Source of the DNA: JAKPQE01 sp041397845
GTDB lineage: Bacteria; Pseudomonadota; Alphaproteobacteria; Rhizobiales; JAKPQE01
Direction: 5' to 3'
Assembly: GCA_041397845.1 (NCBI GenBank)
Contig: JAWKVW010000005.1
Location: forward strand, 141,885 to 205,884
Length of the DNA: 64,000 nucleotides
Position numbers and translations under genes: made by a program. This document shows, one piece after another, positions 9,017 to 18,245 of this stretch. Positions within the stretch are counted from its first letter, which is position 1. The number at the start of each line of letters is the position of its first letter. The notes below the pieces were generated by a model, which was given only the letters and a program-made list of their open reading frames with translations, did not search any database and was not told the origin of the DNA.

Positions 9017-9457
9017 CTATTTTTGCGGAACCTCTTCCTCGACCGCCAGGGCACGGCAGGCGGCCAGCGCTTCAGCGAGCGTCATCCCCGGCGCATCGTC
9101 GCCGGGCTCGACGGAGAAAACCATGGCGCCGCCGACCTCGCCATGGCGGCCGCCGGCGGTCGCCCAGCCCTGAAGCGCCTCAGGCGTATAGCGCGTGCCG
9201 CCTGGAAGATCGGCCGGCGGGGCGTCGGCGAGGCTGCCGGCGGAATAGTCAGGCGGCTCTGGATACTGGCGCAGCAGCCCGGCACAGACGACCGGATCAA
9301 GTGCGCGCATGACAGGCACCTCGCCTGCCGGCAGATGCGTCCGGTTCGAATACTGGGCATGCGCCGCCTCGGGCGAAGGCAGGCTAAACATGGCCGCGAC
9401 AAGAAATGCTGCAATGCAACATGGTTTTCGGCGGTTTTCGCGGATTTGCCAGCGCAT
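9017..9457 (-). CDS. Hypothetical exported protein
   Basis: This 146-residue protein is not recognised. A Sec-type signal peptide is visible: basic MRWQIRENRRK, hydrophobic CCIAAFLVAAMFSL, then PSPEAAHA before QYSNRT, a reasonable cleavage site near residue 34. The mature part is acidic and alanine- and proline-rich, with only two cysteines and no obvious domain. The Shine-Dalgarno is weak, so the start may be slightly wrong. It sits about 100 bp upstream of proS on the same strand, and its own upstream side is a roughly 600-bp intergenic region. The signal peptide and coding-like third-position GC make it plausible as a real gene, but there is no functional clue. Confidence 0.55.
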   Translation of the reverse strand: MRWQIRENRRKPCCIAAFLVAAMFSLPSPEAAHAQYSNRTHLPAGEVPVMRALDPVVCAGLLRQYPEPPDYSAGSLADAPPADLPGGTRYTPEALQGWATAGGRHGEVGGAMVFSVEPGDDAPGMTLAEALAACRALAVEEEVPQK

Positions 9458-9517
9458 ATCTCAACCGGGGCGACGAAAAAAAGTTGCCGTGGAATTGAGC
9501 AAAACATGCACAATATG

Positions 9518-9545
9518 ATGACAAAGGGAAATCGTTTTGTTAGAT
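9518..9545 (+). promoter_or_regulatory. Predicted promoter of an intergenic RNA
   Basis: ATGACA (9518-9523) and TTAGAT (9540-9545) are separated by 16 bases, a near-consensus sigma-70 pair. The inferred start, about seven bases after the -10, falls at 9552, exactly where a structured segment begins. There is no coding frame on this strand that it could serve. Confidence 0.4.
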
Positions 9546-9551
9546 TGTACG

Positions 9552-9738
9552 CCTCAGAAGAAGAGCAAGGGCGACGGGGAAATACCCAGCCCAAAAGGCA
9601 TCGCGGTCTGAGTCTTGGGAGGAAGGATCCGGAGAACGCATCAGTGTTCGCGCAGCGTGGTTTCGCATCACCATAGCAGCGCATAACGGATCGAGACGCG
9701 GAACTAAAAAAGCAAGGCCTTGGCCTTGCTATTTTTTT
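9552..9738 (+). ncRNA. Candidate structured small RNA of about 185 nt
   Basis: The segment lies between two minus-strand genes and is bounded by a promoter-like pair and an intrinsic terminator. Two long-range helices are visible: CTCAGA (9553-9558) with TCTGAG (9607-9612), enclosing small GGGG/CCC and GCC/GGC hairpins, and GATCCG (9626-9631) with CGGATC (9687-9692), enclosing GAAC/GTTC and TGGT/ACCA stems. The final hairpin is the terminator at 9711-9730. Length and position would suit a trans-acting regulator. The two-domain fold does not look like 6S RNA, and the SRP RNA, RNase P and tmRNA signatures are absent. The identity is unknown, and whether it is transcribed is an inference. Confidence 0.4.
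9711..9738 (+). terminator. Strong bidirectional intrinsic terminator
   Basis: The stem AGCAAGGCC / GGCCTTGCT (9711-9719 with 9722-9730) is preceded by six A and followed by ATTTTTTT. It can stop transcription on either strand. On the plus strand it would end the candidate small RNA; on the minus strand there is no gene within 300 bp that needs it. Confidence 0.75.
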
Positions 9739-9877
9739 GCCTGAAAAAGACTTTCCCGGCGTAATAAAAAGCACTTGTTCTTGATAGCGCCGATGCTGCC
9801 CCGGGCCGGACCCCGCAGGCCAGTTATCCTCCGTTCAGATCCCCGCATCGGCGGGAAAACCCAGGCATACAGGCGTC

Positions 9878-9998
9878 GGCATTCCTGTCCCGGAATGCCC
9901 TGCCCGGCCCGCCATGTCCGGAATTGCCTCGACGATTCCGGGAATATCGCGTGATGCCGGCGGAAAACCTCCGAGGCGGCCTCCGTGAATTTTCACGG
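9878..9998. repeat. Cluster of short palindromes downstream of the nuo operon
   Basis: This stretch has no gene but several hairpins: GGCATTCC / GGAATGCC (9878-9885 with 9892-9899) and a perfect CCGTGAA-TT-TTCACGG (9983-9998), plus CGGAAT / ATTCCG arms between them. Any of these could stabilise the 3' end of the long minus-strand operon ending at 10071, or be a small dispersed palindromic repeat. The rest of 9740-10070 shows nothing recognisable. Confidence 0.4.
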
Positions 9999-10070
9999 GT
10001 AGACGGCAAAGCAAATTGCGCGACGGCTGTTTTGCCCTGCAAAAACTATTGTGCGCCGCAGCAATTTCCG

Positions 10071-10343
10071 TCACGCGCCAGCGGAGAATTTCGGCAGTGG
10101 AAGATCGTCGAGGGTGAGGCCGACGACCAGCTTGAAATAGAGGAAAAGTCCGAAAATGACGGCCGCGACGACGGTCGTCACGGCCAGCTTTACGAGAATG
10201 CGGGGCCTTGCGGGCGCGCTCGGATTGGAGCCCGGGACGATTTCGCCTTCATCGGCCTGGGTGCTGACCCGCCACGGCAGGACCGCGAACAGCGTCAGCC
10301 ACCAGATGATGAAGAAGATCGCCAGCGCGCTCGCAATGCTCAT
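10071..10343 (-). CDS. DUF1467 family small membrane protein
   Basis: This 90-residue protein matches what I know as DUF1467, a small alphaproteobacterial membrane protein of unknown function. Two hydrophobic helices are visible, at about residues 5-23 (ALAIFFIIWWLTLFAVLPW) and 51-73 (VKLAVTTVVAAVIFGLFLYF). Between them is the family's signature start of the loop, LPWRVSTQADEGEIVPGSNP. It lies 11 bp after the methylmalonyl-CoA epimerase gene on the same strand, an association common in Rhizobiales, and is the last gene of the long nuo-birA-rnj transcript. Confidence 0.85.
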   Translation of the reverse strand: MSIASALAIFFIIWWLTLFAVLPWRVSTQADEGEIVPGSNPSAPARPRILVKLAVTTVVAAVIFGLFLYFKLVVGLTLDDLPLPKFSAGA

Positions 10344-10354
10344 CGCCGGTCCGC

Positions 10355-10753
10355 TCAGGCCTGCTCGAGTTCAACGAGGGTGCCGTTGAAGTCCTTCGGG
10401 TGCAGGAAGATCACCGGCTTGCCGTGGGCGCCGATCTTCGGCTGGCCGAGAATGCGGGCATGGGTCGCCTTCAGCTTCTCGACCGCCGTCTCGATATCGT
10501 CGACCTCGTAGCAGACGTGGTGGATACCGCCGTCCGGGTGGCGGCTGAGATAGGCGGCGATCGGCGAGTTCTCGCCGAGCGGCTCGAGCAGCTCGATCTT
10601 GGTGTTCGGCAGCTCGATGAAAACGGTGGTGACGCCGTGGTCCGGCTGCGGAACGGCGGCGGACACCTTGGCGCCGAGCACGTCGCGATAGGTTGCGGTG
10701 GCGGCGGCGATGTCCTTGACGGCGATCGCCACGTGATTGAGGCGTCCGATCAT
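10355..10753 (-). CDS. mce: Methylmalonyl-CoA epimerase
   Basis: The enzyme interconverts the (R) and (S) forms of methylmalonyl-CoA, linking propionyl-CoA breakdown to succinyl-CoA. The protein has 132 residues with the VOC/glyoxalase fold. It begins MIGRLNHVAIAVKDIAAATA and shows the metal-binding His of LNHVAIAV, ELPNTKIELLEP, GGIHHVCYEVDD and FLHPKDFNGTLVELEQ, the last carrying the C-terminal metal glutamate. The start with IGRLNHVAI is chosen over a longer frame because it matches the family N-terminus. It sits between rnj and the DUF1467 gene. Confidence 0.92.
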   Translation of the reverse strand: MIGRLNHVAIAVKDIAAATATYRDVLGAKVSAAVPQPDHGVTTVFIELPNTKIELLEPLGENSPIAAYLSRHPDGGIHHVCYEVDDIETAVEKLKATHARILGQPKIGAHGKPVIFLHPKDFNGTLVELEQA

Positions 10754-10802
10754 TTGTCTCTCCCTTTCCCTGCCCTTTCCCGGGGCAGCAAATCCTGCCG
10801 CG

Positions 10803-12467
10803 TCATATGCGGCTGACAAGCACCTTGCACAGGGGCTTCTTGCCCCAGACCTGATTGACGGCAGCGCGGACAGCGCGGCGGACGGCGTCGGCGACCAGTT
10901 CGGGGTCGCGGCGGCGCGGCCGGGGAATGCTCTCCAGCGTGCCCATCACGGTGTCCTCGACGATGACGCCGAGCGGTGTTCCGATATCGTCCTCATCGGG
11001 CAGGCCGACAAGGGCTACCTGTGGATCATCGACGATCTCGCCCTTGCCGCTGAGGGAGAAGGAAACGACGACGACGCCGGCATAGGACAGGCGGCGCCGA
11101 TCGCGGACGCCGGATTCCTCAGGCACGCGCAGGAGCGCGCCATCCTTTACGAGGCGGCCGTTCGGCACTTCGTCGATGACGGCAAGCGGCGACGGCAGCA
11201 GGCGCAGCATGTCGCCATTGCGGATCACGGCGACGTCTGGAATGCCGCTTTTGCGGCCAAAAGCGGCGTGCGCGGTCAGGTGGGCCATCTCGCCATGAAC
11301 CGGAACGAGGGCCCTGGGCCTCGTCCAGCGGTACATCTCGGCGATCTCGCCGCGGCGCGGGTGGCCGGAAACGTGGATCATCGCGTCGCGGTCGGTCAGC
11401 ACGTCGATGCCCTGGCCGACGAGGCCATTGATGATGCGGTAAACCGAACGCTCGTTGCCGGGGATGGTGCGCGAGGAAAAGATCACCAGATCGCCGGGAC
11501 TCAGCGCGACGCGCGGATGATCGCCGGTCGCGATGCGGGCCAGCGCGGCGCGGGCCTCGCCCTGGCTGCCGGTGCAAAGGGCCAGCACCTTGTCGCGCGG
11601 CAGATAGGAAAAGGCGCTCTCGTCACGGAACGCGGCAATGCCGTCGAGCAGTCCCAGTTCGCGGGCAACGCGGATGACGCGGTCCATGGCGCGGCCGACC
11701 GTGACGACCTCGCGGCCGGCCCTGGCCGCCGCCTCGGCGACGGAGCGGATGCGGGCGACATTCGAGGCAAACGTGGTGACGGCGACGCGGCCGGTGGCCT
11801 TGCCGATGATGTCGGCAAGGTTGACGGCAACGTCTGCCTCGCTGGGGCTGGTGCCGTCCCGCAGGGCATTGGTGGAATCGCAGAGCAGGACGTCGACGCC
11901 CTCGTCGCCAAGGGCGGTGAAGCGGGCCGGGTCGGTGACGCCGCCGAGGACGGGATCGGGGTCGAGCTTCCAGTCGCCGGTGTGGAGCACATTGCCGGCC
12001 GGCGTGCGGATGAACAGCGAGTGGCTTTCCGGAATTGAATGAGCGACCGGCACGTATTCAACGTCAAACGGTCCGACCTTGATGCGATCGCCCGAGGCGA
12101 TTGTCCGGATCTCGACGGTCGGGGCGCCCGGCTCGGACAGGCGCTTGGCCTCGAGCAGGCCGGCCGTGAACGGCGTGGCATAGACCGGCACACGCAGGCG
12201 CGGCCAAAGCTCGGCGAGCGCGCCGAAGTGATCCTCATGGGCATGGGTGAGAAGGATCGCCTCGAGATTGGCGCGCTCCTCGGCGATGAAGCGGATATCG
12301 GGCAGAACGAGGTCGACGCCCGGAAGCTGGTCGTCGGCGAATGCGACGCCGCAATCGACGATGATCCAGCGCCGGCGGCCCTCCGGCCCGTAGCCATAAA
12401 GGCCGAAATTCATTCCGATTTCGCCGACGCCGCCGAGCGGCACGAAAACAAGTTCGGCTTTCTTCAT
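10803..12467 (-). CDS. rnj: Ribonuclease J
   Basis: RNase J is a 5'-to-3' exo- and endoribonuclease involved in mRNA decay and rRNA maturation, found in alphaproteobacteria. The product has 554 residues. The metallo-beta-lactamase core starts at FVPLGGVGEIGMNFGLYGYG and contains the zinc motif LTHAHEDHFGALAELW, then the HTGDWKLDPDP strand. The beta-CASP domain includes LCDSTNA and ALCTGSQGE. The late motif VHVSGH-type histidine is seen in MIHVSGHPRRGEIAEMYRW. Its ATG overlaps the birA stop as ATGA. Position at the end of the nuo operon next to birA is conserved in this group. Confidence 0.95.
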   Translation of the reverse strand: MKKAELVFVPLGGVGEIGMNFGLYGYGPEGRRRWIIVDCGVAFADDQLPGVDLVLPDIRFIAEERANLEAILLTHAHEDHFGALAELWPRLRVPVYATPFTAGLLEAKRLSEPGAPTVEIRTIASGDRIKVGPFDVEYVPVAHSIPESHSLFIRTPAGNVLHTGDWKLDPDPVLGGVTDPARFTALGDEGVDVLLCDSTNALRDGTSPSEADVAVNLADIIGKATGRVAVTTFASNVARIRSVAEAAARAGREVVTVGRAMDRVIRVARELGLLDGIAAFRDESAFSYLPRDKVLALCTGSQGEARAALARIATGDHPRVALSPGDLVIFSSRTIPGNERSVYRIINGLVGQGIDVLTDRDAMIHVSGHPRRGEIAEMYRWTRPRALVPVHGEMAHLTAHAAFGRKSGIPDVAVIRNGDMLRLLPSPLAVIDEVPNGRLVKDGALLRVPEESGVRDRRRLSYAGVVVVSFSLSGKGEIVDDPQVALVGLPDEDDIGTPLGVIVEDTVMGTLESIPRPRRRDPELVADAVRRAVRAAVNQVWGKKPLCKVLVSRI

Positions 12468-13252
12468 GCGGCCCCCTCGCCGCTTGCGGGCGCATCGGCC
12501 CCGAGCAGGAAGACATCGCCGGCGGAAATGCGCTCCTCGGCGCCATCGGCGTGGCGAAGGACGAGCCGGCCGTCGCGGTCAATGGTGCTGAAATGGCCGG
12601 AGACGGTCGTTTGCGGCAGGCGGACGACAATCGGCTCGCCGACACCGAAGGCGGCATCGAGCCAGGCGCGGCGGATGGCGGCAAAGCCGGCACCCTCGTT
12701 CCATTTGGCAAGCGTTTCGCCGATCGCCCCGGCGAGCAGGCCGAACATGGCCTCTGTATCGATCGCCGCACCGGCCGTGGCGAGATCGGTCGCCGGCCAC
12801 TCGGTGCCGGCGGGATGGTGGCCAACGTTGATGCCGATGCCGATGACGACGGCGCGGCGGCCGGCGAACGGCACGGCCTCGATGAGGATGCCGGCGATCT
12901 TGCTGCCGCCGAGAAGGAGGTCGTTCGGCCATTTGACGGTGAGCGCGTCAGCCGGGAGACCGGCAACGCGGGAGACCGCCCGGTGGGCGGCAAGGCCGAT
13001 CACCAGCGGCAGCTCGCCGACATGGGCCGGCGGCGCGGGATCAAGGAGAACGAGCGAGGAATAGAGATTGCCGGGCTCTGACGTCCAGCCCCGGCCGCGC
13101 CGGCCGCGGCCGGCGATCTGACGGTCCGCCGTCAACCAGAAGGGCGGCGTTTCGCCAGAGTTCAGGCGCCGCAATGCCTCGGCGTTGGTCGAATCGACCT
13201 CGGCAAGAGCAATGCGGGCGTGCGCGTGCGCCTGAACGATCGTTTGCGGCAT
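12464..13252 (-). CDS. birA: Biotin--[acetyl-CoA-carboxylase] ligase
   Basis: The enzyme activates biotin to biotinyl-AMP and attaches it to the carrier domain of biotin-dependent carboxylases. It has 262 residues. The catalytic core shows VDSTNAEALRRL, the ATP/biotin loop AGRGRRGRGWTSEPGNLYSS, KWPNDLLLGGSKIAGILIEA and GIGINVG. The small C-terminal domain ends near LVLRHADGAEERISAGDVFL. It lacks the N-terminal winged-helix DNA-binding domain of the E. coli protein, so it is probably a ligase only and not a biotin-operon repressor. It begins three bases after the nuoN stop and overlaps rnj by four bases. Confidence 0.95.
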   Translation of the reverse strand: MPQTIVQAHAHARIALAEVDSTNAEALRRLNSGETPPFWLTADRQIAGRGRRGRGWTSEPGNLYSSLVLLDPAPPAHVGELPLVIGLAAHRAVSRVAGLPADALTVKWPNDLLLGGSKIAGILIEAVPFAGRRAVVIGIGINVGHHPAGTEWPATDLATAGAAIDTEAMFGLLAGAIGETLAKWNEGAGFAAIRRAWLDAAFGVGEPIVVRLPQTTVSGHFSTIDRDGRLVLRHADGAEERISAGDVFLLGADAPASGEGAA

Positions 13253-13255
13253 CCC

Positions 13256-14695
13256 TTAGAAGAAGGTCCGGGCTGCGGCTTCGACAATGCCGCCGATCGG
13301 GCCGGCAATGAAGAAGAAGAACAGGACGAACAGGCCGGACGCACCGAGGACGATCTTCAGCTCGCCGGGCATCTTCTCGAAGCCGGCGGCCGGCTCGTCG
13401 AAGAACATGATCTTGACGATGCGCAGGTAGTAGTAGGCACCGACGACGCTGGAGAGCACGCCGATGACGGCGACCGTGTAGAGCTCGGCCTCGACGGCGG
13501 CGAGGAAGACGTAGAACTTGGCGAAGAAGCCGGCCATCGGCGGGATGCCGGCGAGCGAGAACAGCAGGATGGCGAAGAGGTAGGCCATCGCCGGATTGGT
13601 GTGCGACAGGCCGGCGAGATCGGAGATCTCCTCGACCATGCCCTCGCGGCGGCGCATGGCGAGCACGAGCGCGAAGGCGCCGAGGGTCATCGCCATATAG
13701 ATGGTCATGTAGAGAATGACGCCGTAGACGCCGGCCTTCGACCCGGCGGCAAGGCCGACAAGGGCAAAGCCCATGTGGCCGATCGAGGAATAGGCGAGCA
13801 GGCGCTTGATGTTCTTCTGGCCGATCGCGGCGAAGGCGCCGAGCAGCATCGAGGCGACCGAGACGAAGATCAGGATCTGCTGCCACTGGGCGGTCGCCGG
13901 CTCGAAGGCGACGATGACGACACGCACGAACATCGCCATGGCGGCGACTTTGGGCGCGGCGGCAAAGAAGGCGGTGACCGGCGTCGGGGCGCCCTCGTAG
14001 ACGTCCGGCGTCCACATGTGGAACGGCACGGCCGAGACCTTGAAGGCAAGGCCGGCGAGGAAGAAGACGAGGCCGAAGGTCAGGCCAAGGCCGACACCAT
14101 CGCGGCCGATGGCGCGGGCGATCTCGGCAAAGCCGGTCTGGCCGGTGAAGCCGTAGATCATCGAGGCGCCATAGAGCAGCATGCCGGACGACAGCGCGCC
14201 GAGCACGAAATACTTGAGGCCGGCCTCGGTGGCGCGGCTGCTGTCGCGATTGATGGCGGCGACGACGTAGAGCGACAGCGACTGCAGCTCGACGCCGAGA
14301 TAGAGCGAAATGAGATCGTTGGCCGAGATCATCATCATCATGCCGAGCGTCGCCAGCACGATGAGGATCGGATACTCGAAGCGCTCGAACTTCTCGGCGC
14401 GGGCATAGCCGACCGACATGGCGATGGCGACGGCCGAGCCGATGAGCGCCAGCACCTTCATGAAGCGGGCGAAGGGATCGAGCACGAAGGCGTTGTTGAA
14501 GGTCGCCCCCTCGCCCGGCAGCAGCATCAGCAGCATGGCGGCGGCGGCAATGAGCGCCACGGCAACGCCGGTGACGACCGGGGTCGAGCGCTCGCCCTTG
14601 AAGACGCCGAGCATCAGGAGAACGAGGGCGCCGATGCCGAGCATCAGTTCGGGAAACGCCGGCATCAGGTCGGGGAACGTCATCTCGGGCTGCAT
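13256..14695 (-). CDS. nuoN: NADH-quinone oxidoreductase subunit N
   Basis: NuoN is an antiporter-like membrane subunit of complex I that forms one proton channel. It has 479 residues and about 14 hydrophobic segments. The key Lys/Glu framework is visible in YARAEKFERFEYPILIVLAT, in YLGVELQSLSLYVVAA and in IGQKNIKRLLAYSSIGHMGF, the last being the hallmark of the NuoL/M/N family. It starts about 100 bp after nuoM, the largest gap among the adjacent membrane-arm genes. A perfect hairpin GTCCGCCC/GGGCGGAC (14776-14793) fills part of that gap and may act as an mRNA-stability element. Confidence 0.95.
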   Translation of the reverse strand: MQPEMTFPDLMPAFPELMLGIGALVLLMLGVFKGERSTPVVTGVAVALIAAAAMLLMLLPGEGATFNNAFVLDPFARFMKVLALIGSAVAIAMSVGYARAEKFERFEYPILIVLATLGMMMMISANDLISLYLGVELQSLSLYVVAAINRDSSRATEAGLKYFVLGALSSGMLLYGASMIYGFTGQTGFAEIARAIGRDGVGLGLTFGLVFFLAGLAFKVSAVPFHMWTPDVYEGAPTPVTAFFAAAPKVAAMAMFVRVVIVAFEPATAQWQQILIFVSVASMLLGAFAAIGQKNIKRLLAYSSIGHMGFALVGLAAGSKAGVYGVILYMTIYMAMTLGAFALVLAMRRREGMVEEISDLAGLSHTNPAMAYLFAILLFSLAGIPPMAGFFAKFYVFLAAVEAELYTVAVIGVLSSVVGAYYYLRIVKIMFFDEPAAGFEKMPGELKIVLGASGLFVLFFFFIAGPIGGIVEAAARTFF

Positions 14696-14797
14696 GGTCT
14701 CGGTCGTCCCGTTGGTCTTGTCGCGGCGTCGGGCACAAGGCCCTTGTCCGCCCTCGTCTGGTTTCGTCGTTCGGCGTCCGCCCGTGGGCGGACAGGC

Positions 14798-16298
14798 TCA
14801 GTTGGCCGCCACGTTGACGATGTCGGCCGCGGCGAGCGCCGCGTTGTACTGAGCAAGGAGATGATCGACCGCGGTCGCGGTCACATCGAGGATCGGCATC
14901 GGATAGACGCCGTAGAAGATGGTCAGCACGATCAGCGGCACCATGATCGCCACTTCGCGGCGGTTCATGTCGAGGATGTCCTTCAGCGTCTCCTTCTCGA
15001 GGAGGCCGAAGATGATCCGCCGATAGAGCCAGAGCGCATAGGCCGCCGAGAGGATAACGCCGAAGGCGGCGAAGAAGGCGACCCAGGTGTTGACCTTGAA
15101 GGCGGCGATCAGCGTCAGGAACTCGCCGACGAAACCGCTGGTGCCCGGCAGGCCGACATTGGCCAGCGTGAAGATCATGAAGGTCATCGCATAGAACGGC
15201 ATGCGATTGACGAGGCCGCCATAGGCCGCGATCTCGCGGGTGTGCATCCGGTCATAGATGATGCCGACGCAAAGGAAGAGCGCGCCGGAGACGATGCCAT
15301 GCGAGAGCATCTGGAAGATGCCGCCCTGGATGCCCTGTGTGGTCATGGTGAAGATGCCCATGGTCACGAAGCCCATGTGGGCGACGGACGAATAGGCGAT
15401 GAGCTTCTTCACCGGCGCGACCGACGAGGTTGCCGAACAATGGCAACCACCCGACAGGGTGAAGACGAAGGGCGCGAAGTCGGCTGGCGACGGGGAACAT
15501 CAACGGCAGAACGCGGGAAACCGTAGCCGCCGGCGCAAACGCGGGGGATGCCAGCCGGGATGATGAAGGCAGAGCCGGCGGTCAGCGCCTCGACGTGGGC
15601 GTCAGGAAGCCAGGTGTCGGACAAACACATCGGCATCTTGACGTGAAGAGGCGAGAGCAGCCACCACGACTTCACTTCTGCATCTCGACGGAGAAGTTCT
15701 GCTCCATCAGCGTCGGGATGTGTCGGTGGTGCCGGCCTGCCAGTACATCGCCATGATGGCGACCAGCATCAGCACCGAGCCGAGCAGCGTGTAGAGGAAG
15801 AACTTGTAGCTCGCATAGACGCGCCGGGCGCCGCCCCACACGCCGATGATGAGGAACATGGACCGGTACACCTTCGAAGACGTAGAAGAGCACGAGATCG
15901 AGGGCGCAGAAGACGCCGATCATCAGCGTCTCGAGCACGAGGAAGGCGATCATGTACTCCTTGAGGCGCTTCTTCACCGACTCCCACGAGGCCAGGATGC
16001 AGGCCGGCATCAGGAAGGTGGTGAGGATGACGAACAGCATCGAGATGCCGTCGACGCCCATGTGGTAGCCGATCGCGCCGCCGAGCCAGTCGGTCTTCTC
16101 GACCATCTGGAAGCCCGGATTGGCCGGATCGAAATTCACCCAGATGAGCAGCGAGACGATGAAGGTGACGACCGTCGTCCACAGGGCGACGTTGCGGATG
16201 TTGCGCAGCGACACCTCGTCATCGGAACGGATGAAGAGAATGACCGCCGCGCCGACGAGCGGCAGGAAAGTGACGGTCGAAAGAACCGGCCAGGTCAT
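14798..16298 (-). pseudogene. nuoM: NADH-quinone oxidoreductase subunit M, frameshifted (probably by sequence error)
   Basis: NuoM is a proton-channel subunit of complex I. The first part (from 16298, MTWPVLSTVTFLPLVGAA to LDLVLFYVFEG) and the last part (from about 15412, MKKLIAYSSVAHMGFVTMG to the stop) are well conserved. The roughly 500 bases between them shift frame several times: near 15870, near 15720 where GTTDIPTLMEQNFSVEMQ resumes out of frame, at 15675, and near 15415-15550, where base substitutions also blur KMPMWPVHTWLPDAHVEA-like sequence. The overall span, 1501 bases, is close to a normal 500-residue NuoM. The start overlaps the nuoL stop as TGATG. It is either a damaged gene or a poorly called stretch; I favour the latter. 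Confidence 0.85.
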
Positions 16299-18238
16299 CA
16301 GTGCGCCCCCCCGGAGAAGGTGAACCAGGTTACGAGCGCGGCAATGCCGATCAGCATCGCGAACGCGTAGTGATAGAGATAGCCGGTCTGCAGACGCACG
16401 ACGCGGGCCGTGACATCCGCGCTGACGCGGGCTGCGACGCCGTCCGAGGCCGTGGCCGTCGATAGCCAGCCGTCGCCCTTCTTCCACAGGAAGCGGCCGA
16501 GCCATTTCGCCGAACGGACGAACAGGACGTCATAGAGCTCGTCGAAGTACCACTTGTTGAGCAGGAACCGGTACAGGAGGTCGTGGCGGGCGGCGAGCCG
16601 CTTCGGCACGTCCGGCGAGACGATGTAGAAGTACCAGGCGGTCAGCAGGCCGAGGGTCATCATCACGAACGGCGCGTACTTCACATAGGCCGGGACGTGG
16701 GCTGGATCTCCTCGAGGATCTTGTTTTCCTCGGAGAGGTACAGCGCCTCGCGCCAGAAATGCTCGGTGCCATGGCCGATGAAGGCGCCGGAGAAGGCAAA
16801 GCCGGCGAAGATGGCGCCCGTGGCAAGCACGAACAGCGGCACCAGCATGACCATCGGTGACTCGTGCACATGCTTGACGACGTCGGCATTGGCGCGGCTG
16901 CGACCGTGGAAGGTCATGAAGATCAGGCGCCAGGAGTAGAACGAGGTCAGCAGCGCGGCAAAGACGGTGAGGCCGAAGGCATAGCCGGAGAAGGCATTAT
17001 GCCCGGCAAAGCTCGCCTCGATGATGGCATCCTTGGAGAAGTAGCCGGCGGTGAACGGGAAGCCGGTCAGGGCAAGCGTGCCGATCACCATCATCCAGTA
17101 GGTGGCCGGGATCATCTTGCGCAGGCCGCCCATGCGGCGCATGTCCTGCTCGTCCGACATGGCATGGATGACCGAGCCGGAGCCAAGGAACAGCAGCGCC
17201 TTGAAGAAGGCGTGGGTAAACAGGTGGAACACGCCCGCGCCATAGGCACCGACGCCGAGGGCGACGAACGTAGCCGAGCTGCGAGCAGGTCCGAATAGGC
17301 GATGACGCGCTTGATGTCGTTCTGGACGAGGCCGACGGTTGCGGCAAGAAGGCGGTCGTCGCGCCGACGAGGGTGACGACGTTGAGCGCGACCGGCGACA
17401 GCTCGAACAGCGGCGACAGGCGGGCGACCATGAAGACGCCGGCGGTGACCATCGTCGCGGCATGAATGAGGGCCGAGACCGGGGTCGGGCCTTCCATGGC
17501 GTCCGGCAGCCAGGTGTGCAGCAGGAACTGGGCCGACTTGCCCATGGCGCCGAGGAACAGCAGCAGGCAGAGCGTCGTCAGCGCATCGAATTCCCAGGAA
17601 AGGAAGTGGATGGACTTGCCGACCATCGAGGGCGCGTTGGCAAAGACGGTCTCGAAGGAGATCGAGCCGAACAGCACGAAGACGCCGAAAATGCCGAGCG
17701 CAAAGCCGAAATCGCCGACGCGGTTGACGACGAAGGCCTTGATCGCGGCGGCGTTGGCCGACGGCCGCTGGTACCAGAAGCCGATGAGCAGATAGGAGGC
17801 AAGGCCGACGCCTTCCCAGCCGAAGAACATCTGCAGCAGGTTGTCGGAGGTCACCAGCATCAGCATGGCGAAGGTGAACAGCGACAGATAGGCAAAGAAG
17901 CGCGGCCGGTGCGGATCGTGGTGCATGTAGCCGATCGAATAGACATGCACGAGCGCCGACACGGTGTTGACGACGACGAGCATGACCACGGTCAGCGTGT
18001 CGATGCGGAAGGCCCAGTCGATGGCGAGGTCGCCCGAGACGATCCAGCGCATCACCTCGACGCGCATCGGCTCGGCCTCGGAAAAGCCGACGGAGAAGAA
18101 CGCGATCCAGGACAGCACCGCCGAGACGAGCAGCAGTCCGGTCGTCACGTATTCGGAAGCCTTGGCGCCGATCGCGCGGCCGAACATGCCGGCAATCAGG
18201 AAGCCGAGGAGCGGTAGGAAGACGATGGCCGAATACAT
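16298..18238 (-). pseudogene. nuoL: NADH-quinone oxidoreductase subunit L, with small frameshifts (probably sequence error)
   Basis: NuoL is the distal proton-pumping subunit of complex I, with the long lateral helix. The span is 1941 bases (646 codons), a normal length. The N-terminal 340 residues are clean, including MFFGWEGVGLASYLLIGFWY, FVVNRVGDFGF and HTWLPDAMEGPTPVSALIHA. The VQNDIKRVIAYS channel motif then lies out of frame because of one-base and two-base indels between about 17270 and 17345. GVGAYGAGVFHLFTHAFFKA reads in a new frame, and the two-base excess near 16690 restores the original one for the C-terminal helix. The net change is zero, which argues for local base-calling error rather than decay. 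Confidence 0.87.
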
Positions 18239-18245
18239 GATGGCG

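Noticed and set aside
9552..9738. Assignment of the candidate RNA as 6S RNA
   Set aside because: Length fits, but 6S should be one long hairpin with a central bubble; here the first helix closes within 60 bases and a second domain follows.
14776..14793. Intrinsic terminator between nuoM and nuoN
   Set aside because: The hairpin is perfect but has no U-tract, and nuoN must be co-transcribed with the rest of the operon.
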